The position numbers were made by a program, and so were the translations under genes. This document shows, piece after piece, positions 1 through 7,064 of a DNA stretch of 17,809 bases. A model generated the notes under the pieces. The model was given only the letters and a program-made list of their open reading frames with translations. It was not told where the DNA came from and ran no database searches. Within the stretch, counting starts at the first letter, position 1. Each line of letters begins with the position of its first letter. The stretch lies in NCBI GenBank assembly GCA_031177795.1, contig JAPSKG010000016.1, positions 1 to 17,809 on the forward strand. The letters are read 5' to 3'. The stretch is from Domibacillus sp. (GTDB lineage Bacteria > Bacillota > Bacilli > Bacillales > Domibacillaceae).

Positions 1-1136
1 TTGTAGAACAAGCGCATGAAAAAAAAATACGTGTTCTGGTTGATTTTCCGGCAACCCGCGTTAGCACAAAGCACGTTTGGCTCGCGGATCCTGCTAAAGC
101 AGATTGGTTTACTTCTGTAAATAGCGCCCAGCAACCAAACTGGCTTGGAGAAATGGCGCTTATTGATACCACTAATGAGCAAGCTCGAGCAGCGCTTGTA
201 GACGCTGCCGTGTCGCTTGCCGAAAAAACGGGCATTGACGGGTATTTTTTCAGTAATGCTTCTGCAGCTGAACCAGCGTTTTGGGCAGCATTTCATAAAC
301 AATTGCCAGATTTGCATTTGATTGGTGAAACAACGGTTACAGCACCTGCCGAAGCAGCTGCTTATGAAAAAGCAGGGTTGGATGCTGTTACTTCATCCTG
401 GCTTCAGGAGCCGCTCCGTAAACAGTTTGCCACTGTTAACCGCGCATCAGAGAAAGCAAAGGAACTGTTGTTAAAGGAACAAACAGTTTTAAATCATCCT
501 TTATCTGCCATTCATATGGTTGACTCATCACTAACAAACCGGTTCACATTAGATATGGCAAATGAAAATATGTTTCCGGGTGCACGGTGGAAAATGGCTT
601 TAACTTATTTGTATACAGTACCGGGGACGCCTGCTGTTTTTTATGGATCAGAAATTGCGCAAAATGGAAAATCAGGTCCGGAATCACACGGACTGATGAA
701 TTTTCGAACCGATCAAGAGCTGGTTGACTACATAAAGCAGGTATCAGCACTCCGCGGTAAACTGCCTGCACTTCGGCGAGGTTCCTATGAGCCTATTTAC
801 GAAAAAAACGGTTTGTCTGTTTTTAAACGAGAATACCAGGATGAAACGATTCTGGTTGCTATTAACAATACCAATGAAACGCAAAGTGTTGCAGTTCCTG
901 CAGACAAGCTGGATCCGGAAAAAGAGCTGCGCGGCTTGCTTGCAGGGGATATGTCACGAGCAGCCGATGGAGAGTTTACCATTATTTTAGACCGGGAAGA
1001 AGCAGAGATTTATGCGCTTGCAGAAAAAACAGGGATAAACTACTCGTTTATTATGGCAATGGGAGCCGTTTGGATCATTTTTATTTTGTTTTTGTATATT
1101 GTTTGGAAACGGGGCCGCAGAGCATCTGGAAATTAG
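1..1136 (+). CDS. C-terminally membrane-anchored GH13 alpha-amylase-like protein, degenerate catalytic site (5' partial)
   Basis: The frame is open from the window edge (first full codon at 3) to TAG at 1134-1136, so the N-terminus and most of the barrel's first half are outside. Family: glycoside hydrolase 13. With the Met codon at 153 as residue 1, the beta4 strand reads GIDGYFFSNA where GFRxDA-type sequence is expected, so Ser34 replaces the Asp nucleophile. The beta5 strand keeps Glu59 (LHLIGETTV). The beta7 strand reads MVDSSLTNRF where xxDNHDTxRF is usual, so His-Asp becomes Ser126-Leu127. A well conserved TYLYTVPGTPAVFYGSEI block and a C-terminal beta domain follow. A 22-residue hydrophobic segment (about 297-318) followed by KRGRR suggests an extracellular domain held by a C-terminal anchor. 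GH13 amylases with an aberrant triad and a C-terminal anchor are known in Bacillus (BmaN1). This one looks catalytically impaired, possibly a binding or scaffold protein; that function is inference. Confidence 0.8.
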   Translation, partial: VEQAHEKKIRVLVDFPATRVSTKHVWLADPAKADWFTSVNSAQQPNWLGEMALIDTTNEQARAALVDAAVSLAEKTGIDGYFFSNASAAEPAFWAAFHKQLPDLHLIGETTVTAPAEAAAYEKAGLDAVTSSWLQEPLRKQFATVNRASEKAKELLLKEQTVLNHPLSAIHMVDSSLTNRFTLDMANENMFPGARWKMALTYLYTVPGTPAVFYGSEIAQNGKSGPESHGLMNFRTDQELVDYIKQVSALRGKLPALRRGSYEPIYEKNGLSVFKREYQDETILVAINNTNETQSVAVPADKLDPEKELRGLLAGDMSRAADGEFTIILDREEAEIYALAEKTGINYSFIMAMGAVWIIFILFLYIVWKRGRRASGN

Positions 1137-1138
1137 GA

Positions 1139-1173
1139 AAAAGCCAGTCTGGAAGTTTGCCAGGCTGGCTTTT
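1139..1173. terminator. Bidirectional intrinsic terminator between the amylase-like gene and yitU
   Basis: A 14-bp stem (1139-1152 with 1160-1173, one T/G mismatch) and a 7-nt loop are flanked by A and T runs on both sides. It starts three bases after the amylase-like stop codon and could also end yitU transcripts from the minus strand. Confidence 0.85.
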
Positions 1174-1259
1174 ACATTTTCTTATAGTGCGTTGCATCTC
1201 ATAAAGATAAACCGTTGAAATTGGATTTTGCGCCGTTTTCAGTATCCCTTTCTATAAGT

Positions 1260-2078
1260 TTATACAATTGTGTTCAATGCTAGTCGGTCTTCTAAAAAAA
1301 GTGCAATTCCATCTTCTTCATTGGAAGCAGTAAGCTCATTGGCAATTGCTTTTAATTCTCTAATTCCGTTGCCCATTGCCACCCCGGTTCCAGCAAATTC
1401 AATCATTTCAAGGTCATTGTCTTCATCACCGAACGCAATGATCCGCTCAGGCGGAATACCGATCCAGTCAGAAACGCGTTTTAAGCCAACTGCTTTATTT
1501 AACCCGCTTTTAATAATTTCTATTACATGCCAGGGAGCCGCCCAGCGGCGATGATCAATAACTTCAGCATGAACGTTGTTTAAGTGACGGCGGATTTCCG
1601 GAACTTGTTTTTCTGTTGCGTGAATAAGCAAACTGGTTGGATGGTCTGTTAATTTATCACGCAAATCGCCTGTTGTAATAAGAGGCTCACCCATTTTAAA
1701 TATATCTATGAGCTTTTCATCATGGTAATGAAAATACACGTCATCAAGCACTTCCGCAATAATATTGTGAAAGTCAAAGTCCTGACACGCTTCTACAATA
1801 TCAACGGCCGTTTTTAAATTCATCGGTTCATGAAACATGCCCCACTTGCTATTGCCGGGATGATGTACAAAAGCGCCATTAAAATTAACAATGGGGGTTT
1901 TTAAGCCAAGTTCCGTGTAATAAGGAACGCTGGAACGAAACGGCCTTCCTGTGGCAATCATCACTTCATGCCCTTGCTCGCTTGCTTTTTGGATCGTTTG
2001 TTTTGTGCGAGGGGAAATGGTTTTTTCATCGGTGAGCAGTGTACCATCAAGATCGAGGACAATTAAATGTTTTTCCAT
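1260..2078 (-). CDS. yitU: Cof-type HAD-superfamily phosphatase YitU
   Basis: This 272-residue protein belongs to the Cof/HAD IIB family, cytosolic Mg-dependent phosphatases that act on sugar phosphates, nucleotides or flavin precursors; the substrate cannot be told from sequence. Motif I is LDLDGTLL with Asp9 nucleophile and Asp11. Motif II is IATGRP near residue 42. Motif III is the Lys in SGLNKAVGL. Motif IV is FGDEDNDLEM. The lid domain lies between motifs II and III, as in the IIB subclass. The length matches B. subtilis YitU (about 270). The ATG is preceded by AAGGAG at a rather long spacing of about 12 nt. It is transcribed divergently from yitW, and a promoter with a dyad in its spacer lies upstream. 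Confidence 0.9.
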   Translation of the reverse strand: MEKHLIVLDLDGTLLTDEKTISPRTKQTIQKASEQGHEVMIATGRPFRSSVPYYTELGLKTPIVNFNGAFVHHPGNSKWGMFHEPMNLKTAVDIVEACQDFDFHNIIAEVLDDVYFHYHDEKLIDIFKMGEPLITTGDLRDKLTDHPTSLLIHATEKQVPEIRRHLNNVHAEVIDHRRWAAPWHVIEIIKSGLNKAVGLKRVSDWIGIPPERIIAFGDEDNDLEMIEFAGTGVAMGNGIRELKAIANELTASNEEDGIALFLEDRLALNTIV

Positions 2079-2114
2079 AAAGCCATCTCTCTCCTTTTCC
2101 TTTATCTGCTTTTT

Positions 2115-2144
2115 AGTGTAGGGGCTAGAGCCCCGATTTGTAAA
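2115..2144 (-). promoter_or_regulatory. Promoter for yitU with an inverted repeat in the spacer
   Basis: Read on the minus strand, -35 TTTACA (2144-2139) is separated by 18 bp from -10 TACACT (2120-2115). The spacer holds a 6-bp-arm inverted repeat, GGGGCT-AG-AGCCCC on the plus strand (2121-2134). A dyad here could be an operator. The promoter elements are reasonable matches; the operator role is inference. Confidence 0.5.
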
Positions 2145-2180
2145 GGAACAGGCTTTTTACTCATCTTTTAGCGCAATGTC

Positions 2181-2189
2181 TGTTATGAT
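2181..2189 (+). promoter_or_regulatory. Extended -10 promoter candidate for yitW
   Basis: TGTTATGAT gives a TGn element plus TATGAT (-10 at 2184-2189), 35 bp before the yitW start. No good -35 hexamer lies at 16-18 bp, so the extended -10 would carry recognition. Confidence 0.45.
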
Positions 2190-2223
2190 AAGAATATACT
2201 CAATGAAAAGAGGAGTGTTTTTC

Positions 2224-2532
2224 ATGGATCAAGATTTAAAAGATAATATTATGGGTGCACTTGAGCAAGTTGTCGATCCGGAACTCGGCATTGATATCGT
2301 CAACTTGGGGCTTGTTTACGACGTGGATATGGATGAGCAAGGAAAAACAACCGTCACAATGACTTTAACATCAATGGGCTGCCCGCTCGCCGGTGTTATT
2401 GTAGATCAAGTAAAAGCAGCGCTTTCCGATATTCCGGAAGTAAAAGAAGTTGAAACAAATATTGTCTGGACACCGGTTTGGTCCCGTGACATGATGTCAC
2501 GCTATGCGAAAATCGCGCTAGGCATTCAATAA
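2224..2532 (+). CDS. yitW: MIP18/DUF59 family protein YitW (SufT-like Fe-S assembly factor)
   Basis: This protein of 102 residues equals B. subtilis YitW in length, with a nearly identical core: ALEQVVDPELGIDIVNLGL near the N-terminus, TSMGCPLAG around Cys53, and RYAKIALGIQ at the end. DUF59/MIP18 proteins (SufT in Staphylococcus, PaaD-like, eukaryotic CIA2) help iron-sulfur cluster delivery, with the conserved Cys in the loop before a helix. The ATG at 2224 has GAGGAG 8-12 nt upstream; an earlier in-frame ATG at 2176 has no Shine-Dalgarno and lies before the -10 element, so it is rejected. It is monocistronic: its own promoter candidate precedes it and a strong terminator follows. Confidence 0.93.
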   Translation: MDQDLKDNIMGALEQVVDPELGIDIVNLGLVYDVDMDEQGKTTVTMTLTSMGCPLAGVIVDQVKAALSDIPEVKEVETNIVWTPVWSRDMMSRYAKIALGIQ

Positions 2533-2561
2533 AAAAGGTTCCCGCCACGGGAACCTTTTTT
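2531..2561 (+). terminator. Intrinsic terminator after yitW
   Basis: A perfect 14-bp stem (2531-2544 with 2548-2561; GGTTCCCG core) with a 3-nt loop ends in a T run and overlaps the last base of the yitW stop. Confidence 0.9.
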
Positions 2562-2606
2562 ATTTATTGTGTGCAAAAAGTAAAAACTATTTTTAGATCT
2601 TATTCT

Positions 2607-2635
2607 TTGCGGAAAAAAAGGAGATATTTTAAAAT
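2607..2635 (+). promoter_or_regulatory. Sigma-A promoter of clpB
   Basis: -35 TTGCGG (2607-2612), a 17-bp spacer and -10 TAAAAT (2630-2635). The expected start point near 2642 falls at the edge of the CtsR operator. Confidence 0.7.
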
Positions 2636-2644
2636 GTAATTAAA

Positions 2645-2661
2645 GGTCAAGAAAGGTCAAG
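2645..2661 (+). promoter_or_regulatory. CtsR operator in front of clpB
   Basis: GGTCAAG-AAA-GGTCAAG is a direct repeat of two heptads with 3-bp spacing. It matches the CtsR consensus (RGTCAAA NAN RGTCAAA) except for G at the last base of each heptad. CtsR represses clp genes in Firmicutes and is inactivated by heat. The 3' heptad overlaps the clpB Shine-Dalgarno (AAGGAGG, 2659-2665), so the bound repressor would sit over the start of the transcript. Confidence 0.85.
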
Positions 2662-2673
2662 GAGGTTTTTCTT

Positions 2674-5262
2674 TTGAATATGGAAAGCATGACGTATACC
2701 ATGCAGGAAGCACTTGCGGCTGCCCAGCAAAGCGCAGTAGAACGAAACCATTCTGATTTGGATACCGTACACATGTTGACAGCACTTGCTTTAAAGGAAG
2801 ACGGGCTTTTCGGCCGTATTTTACAAAGAGCTGGATTAAACAAAGCTGCATTGCTTCGATTTGTTCAACAGGAAATCCAAACAAAGCCGGCTGTCTCGGG
2901 AAATGTACAGTACGGAGCGTATTTGTCGGGTAGCTTAACTGCCTGGCTGCAAAAAGCGGGGGACATTCAAAAAAACTGGGAAGACGCTTATTTATCCGTT
3001 GAACATATGGCGGCAACCATTTATTCGGCTGGTACAAAAACAGCTGATTTTTTAAAAAAAGAAAATGTTACAGAAAAAGCAATTCAAGAAGTTATTCAAG
3101 ATATAAGGGGGAATGAAAAAGTGACCAATCAAAATCCAGAAGCAGGCTATGAAGCGCTCGCAAAATATGGCCGTGATTTAGTCGAAGAAGTACGAGCTGG
3201 AAAAATTGACCCGGTAATTGGACGAGACGAGGAAATTCGGCATGTAATCCGCATCTTATCGCGGAAAACAAAAAACAATCCCGTTTTGATTGGAGAACCG
3301 GGAACCGGAAAAACAGCCATTGTTGAAGGTCTTGCCTGGCGGATTGTCCGCAAAGATGTACCGGATGGATTAAAAGATAAAACCATTTTTTCTCTCGATA
3401 TGAGCTCGCTTATCGCCGGGGCAAAATTCCGCGGTGAATTCGAAGAGCGGTTAAAAGCTGTTTTAAATGAAGTGAAGAAAAGCGACGGCCGTATTTTGCT
3501 TTTTATTGATGAGCTTCATACGATTGTCGGCGCAGGAAAAACTGAAGGATCAATGGATGCCGGAAATATGCTGAAGCCGATGCTTGCACGCGGAGAGCTG
3601 CACTGCATCGGAGCTACAACGCTTGATGAACATCGGCAGTATATTGAAAAAGATCCTGCTTTAGAACGGCGCTTTCAGCCAGTTCTTGTTTCAGAGCCAA
3701 CGATAGAAGATGCCATTTCTATTTTGCGCGGATTAAAAGAACGGTTTGAAATTCACCATGGAGTAAATATTCATGACCGGGCGCTTGTAGCAGCTGCGAC
3801 TTTGTCAGACCGTTATATTTCGGATCGTTTTTTGCCAGATAAAGCGATAGACCTGGTGGATGAGGCATGTGCCATGATCAGAACCGAGATCGATTCCATG
3901 CCAACTGAGCTTGATGCTGTCATGCGCCGCGTCATGCAGCTGGAAATAGAAGAAGCAGCTTTACAAAAAGAAAAAGATCGGGAAAGTGCAGAACGCCTTG
4001 AACAAATTCAAGAAGAACTGGCAAACTTAAAAGAGCAAGCTGACACGATGAAAGCACGCTGGATGGGCGAGAAAGAAGCCATCATGGAAATAAAAGAAAA
4101 AAGGAGCGAACTAGACCGGCTTCGCCGTGAGCTGGAAGATGCAGAAAGCCGCTATGATTTAAACCGTGCAGCCGAATTGCGCCATGGAAAAATACCAGAT
4201 GTTGAAAAACAACTGGCTGCGCTAGAAGCCACTGCAGCGGATAAAAAAGAAAACCGGCTTTTAAGAGAAGAAGTAACGGAAGAAGAAATTGCTTCCATTG
4301 TTGCGCGCTGGACCGGCATTCCTGTTACAAAGCTTGTAGAAGGAGAACGGGAAAAGCTGCTGCGGCTAGAAGAAATTTTGCATGAGAGGGTGATCGGACA
4401 GGATGAAGCCGTTTCTCTGGTAAGTGACGCTGTCCTTCGGGCCAGAGCGGGAATTAAAGATCCGAATCGTCCAATTGGATCATTTTTGTTTCTTGGCCCA
4501 ACAGGTGTTGGCAAAACCGAATTGGCAAAAACTCTGGCAGATGTGTTGTTTGACAGCGAAGAACAAATGATTCGCCTTGATATGTCAGAATACATGGAAA
4601 AGCATTCGGTTTCCCGTCTTGTAGGTGCACCTCCAGGCTATGTAGGGTATGAAGAAGGAGGACAGCTAACTGAAGCGGTCCGCCGACGTCCATATTCCGT
4701 TGTTTTACTAGATGAAGTGGAAAAAGCCCACCCGGACGTGTTCAATATTTTGCTGCAAATGCTTGATGACGGCCGCATTACAGATTCACAGGGGCGCATG
4801 ATTGACTGCAAAAATACAGTGGTTATCATGACGTCAAATATTGGTTCGTCTTATTTACTTGAAGCAGGAGGAGAAGGAGAAATTCCTGAAAAAGCAAAAA
4901 ACAGCGTAATGACACAGCTGCACAGTCATTTCCGCCCCGAATTTTTAAACCGTGTAGATGATATTGTGCTGTTTAAGCCGTTAACGCGTGAAAACTTAAA
5001 AGGTATTGCCGGCAAGCTGCTAAAAGAGCTGGAAACACGCCTGGCAGAGCGCAACATTATGTTAAAAGTAACCGAAGCTGCTAAAGAAAAAATTGCCGAA
5101 GAAGGATATGATCCAGTTTTTGGGGCGCGTCCTTTAAAAAGGTTTATCCAGCGTCAAATTGAAACAAAAGCAGCCCGTGCGATTATTGCAGGTATTATTT
5201 TGCCGGGATCAATAGCTGTAGTTGATGAAGAAAATGAAGAGCTTGTTGTTAAAAGCAAATAA
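2674..5262 (+). CDS. clpB: ClpB disaggregase (Hsp104 family AAA+ ATPase)
   Basis: This 862-residue cytosolic protein is the usual ClpB length. It is an ATP-driven hexamer that pulls polypeptides out of aggregates together with DnaK. Domains: N domain to about 145; first AAA+ module with Walker A GEPGTGKT (207-214) and Walker B acidic pair D279-E280; a long charged coiled-coil middle domain (about 405-530) that separates ClpB from ClpA and ClpC-type proteins; second AAA+ module with GPTGVGKT (608-615), D680-E681 and sensor-2 GAR (817-819). No ClpP-binding loop motif was noticed. The start chosen is TTG at 2674, eight bases after AAGGAGG; the next ATG at 2680 has a 14-nt spacing. Control by CtsR is supported by the operator upstream. 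B. subtilis 168 has no ClpB, whereas Geobacillus and Staphylococcus do. Confidence 0.97.
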   Translation: MNMESMTYTMQEALAAAQQSAVERNHSDLDTVHMLTALALKEDGLFGRILQRAGLNKAALLRFVQQEIQTKPAVSGNVQYGAYLSGSLTAWLQKAGDIQKNWEDAYLSVEHMAATIYSAGTKTADFLKKENVTEKAIQEVIQDIRGNEKVTNQNPEAGYEALAKYGRDLVEEVRAGKIDPVIGRDEEIRHVIRILSRKTKNNPVLIGEPGTGKTAIVEGLAWRIVRKDVPDGLKDKTIFSLDMSSLIAGAKFRGEFEERLKAVLNEVKKSDGRILLFIDELHTIVGAGKTEGSMDAGNMLKPMLARGELHCIGATTLDEHRQYIEKDPALERRFQPVLVSEPTIEDAISILRGLKERFEIHHGVNIHDRALVAAATLSDRYISDRFLPDKAIDLVDEACAMIRTEIDSMPTELDAVMRRVMQLEIEEAALQKEKDRESAERLEQIQEELANLKEQADTMKARWMGEKEAIMEIKEKRSELDRLRRELEDAESRYDLNRAAELRHGKIPDVEKQLAALEATAADKKENRLLREEVTEEEIASIVARWTGIPVTKLVEGEREKLLRLEEILHERVIGQDEAVSLVSDAVLRARAGIKDPNRPIGSFLFLGPTGVGKTELAKTLADVLFDSEEQMIRLDMSEYMEKHSVSRLVGAPPGYVGYEEGGQLTEAVRRRPYSVVLLDEVEKAHPDVFNILLQMLDDGRITDSQGRMIDCKNTVVIMTSNIGSSYLLEAGGEGEIPEKAKNSVMTQLHSHFRPEFLNRVDDIVLFKPLTRENLKGIAGKLLKELETRLAERNIMLKVTEAAKEKIAEEGYDPVFGARPLKRFIQRQIETKAARAIIAGIILPGSIAVVDEENEELVVKSK

Positions 5263-5270
5263 CCGGCTAA

Positions 5271-5318
5271 AAAAACAGACCTGACTCCATTTTTATTTCT
5301 GGAACCAGGTCTGTTTTT
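5271..5318. terminator. Bidirectional terminator shared by clpB and comZ
   Basis: The arms AAAAACAGACCTG (5271-5283) and CAGGTCTGTTTTT (5306-5318) are perfect complements around a 22-nt loop that can pair further. The two genes converge here with stops at 5262 and 5323. Confidence 0.8.
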
Positions 5319-5322
5319 CGTA

Positions 5323-5505
5323 TTAATCTTTTGCTAACGCTTCTTTTTTCCCAAGATCATAAGCTTCCTGCATAACTTTTAAAAACATGCCTAAAAACGG
5401 TTCAGCCATCGCGGGTGAAAATTCAATGCCGGCTTCTTTCATTTTTTCTTGTGCCTCCGGCAAGTATTTCATAGCAATTTGCATAAATTCCAAATTTTTC
5501 TCCAT
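5323..5505 (-). CDS. comZ: ComZ, small competence-linked protein
   Basis: This 60-residue acidic helical protein has LEFMQIAMKYLPEAQEKM followed by GIEFSPAMAEPFLGMFLKVM and a C-terminal YDLGKKEA. This is the ComZ family pattern (B. subtilis ComZ is about 63 residues). In B. subtilis comZ is cotranscribed with med and acts on late competence through comG expression. Start ATG at 5505 has AAAAAGGAG 7-8 nt upstream. It lies next to the fabH region as in B. subtilis, but on the opposite strand and without med. A TTGACA promoter and a short interrupted frame precede it. Confidence 0.85.
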   Translation of the reverse strand: MEKNLEFMQIAMKYLPEAQEKMKEAGIEFSPAMAEPFLGMFLKVMQEAYDLGKKEALAKD

Positions 5506-5519
5506 GTTGTTTCTCCTTT

Positions 5520-5642
5520 TTACTCCGGAATGTGTCCGGTTTCTTCATAGTATTTAATTAGCCTTCAAATTTCATCCGTAAACCCGGTCTTCATTGCAGT
5601 AAGTGATATAGCTAGTTTGACTGGCGTAAAAACATGCCTCAT
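5520..5642 (-). pseudogene. Short reading frame upstream of comZ, interrupted by one TGA
   Basis: On the minus strand, ATG at 5642-5640 opens a frame of 25 codons (beginning MRHVFTPVKL), then TGA (5567-5565), then 14 more codons (ending YYEETGHIPE) and TAA at 5522-5520. The TAA runs directly into the comZ Shine-Dalgarno. This placement and the protein-like second half suggest a small gene once coupled to comZ and now broken. No clear Shine-Dalgarno precedes the ATG, and I do not recognise a family. It may also be chance. Confidence 0.3.
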
Positions 5643-5674
5643 TTTCAGGTTAACGAACAATTTAGAAGGCTGCA

Positions 5675-5702
5675 TTTTTATTTTACCTTTTAAAAATGTC
5701 AA
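5675..5702 (-). promoter_or_regulatory. Promoter for the comZ transcript
   Basis: On the minus strand a consensus -35 TTGACA (5702-5697) is followed after 16 bp by TAAAAA (5680-5675). The predicted start near 5668 leaves a leader of about 165 nt before comZ, which contains the interrupted short frame. The stretch between comZ and the DUF2929 gene (5506-5792) holds these elements and otherwise nothing I recognise. Confidence 0.6.
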
Positions 5703-5742
5703 GAAAAAGAAAAAAATTTCTTATGCGGCGGTGCCGGGAATA

Positions 5743-5751
5743 TGCTAATAT
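5743..5751 (+). promoter_or_regulatory. Extended -10 promoter candidate for the DUF2929-like gene
   Basis: TGCTAATAT supplies TGn plus TAATAT (5746-5751), about 42 bp before the start codon. No good -35 hexamer is visible at normal spacing. Confidence 0.4.
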
Positions 5752-5792
5752 TATGGACAGAGTACATAATATCGTTTAAAGGAGGGTTTCCT

Positions 5793-5975
5793 TTGCAATA
5801 TCTTATGACATTTATTTGGACGCTTATTTTGTCTGAAATGGTTGTTTACGTTGTTTCTTCAATGAATGGAGCAGCTTTTCATTTTGAAACAGGTGTTTTG
5901 ATTTCCATTCTAGCTACCGTTTTGTTGTTTGTCCTTACAGCATTAATTCCAAATGATCCAATTGAAAAGCATTAA
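5793..5975 (+). CDS. Small two-helix membrane protein, DUF2929 (YjzB-like)
   Basis: The start is TTG at 5793, six bases after AAAGGAGGG; an in-frame ATG at 5742 lies inside the promoter and is rejected. The product has 60 residues: hydrophobic segment 1 (about 3-22, FIWTLILSEMVVYVVSSM), a short loop with NGAAFHFETG, hydrophobic segment 2 (about 33-51), and a conserved-looking tail IPNDPIEKH. Small proteins with this IWT...SSMNG...IPN pattern sit before fabH in Bacillaceae and are classed as DUF2929; yjzB occupies this place in B. subtilis, but I cannot confirm that the two are the same family. Function is unknown. A strong terminator separates it from fabH. Confidence 0.75.
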   Translation: MQYLMTFIWTLILSEMVVYVVSSMNGAAFHFETGVLISILATVLLFVLTALIPNDPIEKH

Positions 5976-5980
5976 AATGA

Positions 5981-6010
5981 AAACGGCCTCTTGATCAAGA
6001 GGCCGTTTTT
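5981..6010 (+). terminator. Intrinsic terminator before the fab operon
   Basis: A fully symmetric palindrome (5981-6008, centre TTGATCAA, arms AAACGGCCTC) is followed by T-rich sequence to 6018. It isolates the fab operon from the upstream gene. Confidence 0.85.
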
Positions 6011-6022
6011 TATTTTTTAAAG

Positions 6023-6051
6023 TTGCAATCAAGCAGGATTTTCAGTAAAAT
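6023..6051 (+). promoter_or_regulatory. Sigma-A promoter of fabH-fabF
   Basis: -35 TTGCAA (6023-6028), a 17-bp spacer and -10 TAAAAT (6046-6051). The last base of the -10 is the first base of the FapR operator. Confidence 0.75.
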
Positions 6052-6067
6052 TAGTACCAAGTACTAA
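6051..6067 (+). promoter_or_regulatory. FapR operator
   Basis: TTAGTACCAAGTACTAA is a 17-bp palindrome (TTAGTAC-nnn-GTACTAA) that matches the FapR consensus. FapR represses fatty acid and phospholipid synthesis genes and is released by malonyl-CoA or malonyl-ACP. The site runs from the -10 element over the expected start point (about 6058), so bound FapR would block RNA polymerase. Confidence 0.95.
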
Positions 6068-6107
6068 TATTTGATAATACAAATGTGCGTGAAAGAAGGT
6101 GCGTTTT

Positions 6108-7040
6108 TTGAACGCTGGAATATGGGGAATGGGTCGTTACACTCCAGAAAATGTTGTGACCAATTTTGATCTGGAAAAGAAAATGGATACATCAGACGAA
6201 TGGATTCGCACGCGTACCGGCATTGAAGAGCGGCGGATTGCCGATGAAAATGTCAGCACATCCTTTATGGCCATAAAAGCAGCAGAAAAAGCGATTCAGA
6301 ACGCGGGAATTCAGCCGGAAGAAATTGATTTAATCATAACGGCAACAGTAACACCTGATCACAGCTTCCCATCGGTTTCCTGCCAGATTCAGCATGAAAT
6401 TGGAGCAGTTAAGGCGGCAGCTATGGATATCAGCGCTGCTTGTGCCGGTTTTATTTATGGCATTGTAACAGGAAAGCAATTTGTTGAATCAGGAGCTTAC
6501 AAGCACGTTCTAGTGATCGGAGCGGAAAAGCTGTCCAGTATGATTGACTGGAATGACCGCAACACCGCTGTTCTTTTCGGAGATGGAGCAGGGGCTGCTG
6601 TGCTTGGCCCTGTATCAGAGGGACGAGGCATTTTATCATTTGAGCTTGGTGCAGACGGACGTGGCGGAAAGCATTTATATGGTGACGAGTTTGTTCATAT
6701 GAATGGACGGGAAGTATTCAAGTTTGCAGTTCGCCAAATGGGCGAATCGTCAGTTAGTGTTCTTGAAAAAGCAGGATTAACAAAAGAAGATGTTGATTTT
6801 CTTATGCCGCACCAAGCAAACATCCGTATCATGGAATCGGCAAGAGAGCGGTTAGGTTTGCCGCCAGAAAAAATGTCTGTAACAGTTAATCAGTTTGGTA
6901 ACACTTCATCAGCTTCAATTCCAATTACAGTAGTAGAAGAGCTTGAAAAAGGAAATGTAAAAGATGATGACGTTGTGGTAATGGTTGGCTTTGGTGGCGG
7001 TTTAACCTGGGGTGCCATTGCAATGAAGTGGGGACGTTAA
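6108..7040 (+). CDS. fabHA: Beta-ketoacyl-ACP synthase III (FabH)
   Basis: FabH starts fatty acid synthesis by condensing an acyl-CoA primer with malonyl-ACP; in Bacilli it prefers branched primers. With TTG at 6108 as start (AGAAGG eight bases upstream) the product is 310 residues and begins MNAGIWGMGRYTPE, as in B. subtilis FabHA; a GTG at 6099 overlaps that Shine-Dalgarno and is rejected. The thiolase-fold catalytic triad is intact: Cys112 in DISAACAGF, His235 in MPHQAN and Asn265 in FGNTSSAS. The C-terminal GFGGGLTWGA is typical. Resemblance is to FabHA rather than the diverged FabHB. It is the first gene of a two-gene operon with fabF, 24 bp apart, behind a FapR operator. Confidence 0.95.
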   Translation: MNAGIWGMGRYTPENVVTNFDLEKKMDTSDEWIRTRTGIEERRIADENVSTSFMAIKAAEKAIQNAGIQPEEIDLIITATVTPDHSFPSVSCQIQHEIGAVKAAAMDISAACAGFIYGIVTGKQFVESGAYKHVLVIGAEKLSSMIDWNDRNTAVLFGDGAGAAVLGPVSEGRGILSFELGADGRGGKHLYGDEFVHMNGREVFKFAVRQMGESSVSVLEKAGLTKEDVDFLMPHQANIRIMESARERLGLPPEKMSVTVNQFGNTSSASIPITVVEELEKGNVKDDDVVVMVGFGGGLTWGAIAMKWGR

Positions 7041-7064
7041 GAATTTAACAAAGAGGTGAAGAAC

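Noticed and set aside
1174..1259. Gap between the amylase-like terminator and yitU
   Set aside because: I looked for a small gene or RNA and saw neither a start with ribosome site nor a stable hairpin beyond the shared terminator.
4152..4595. Long open frame (147 codons) on the minus strand inside clpB
   Set aside because: It lies wholly opposite the conserved clpB core, is Ser/Arg-rich as expected from the complement of the coding strand, and has no ribosome binding site or recognisable motif. The same applies to other antisense frames in clpB, fabH and trpS.
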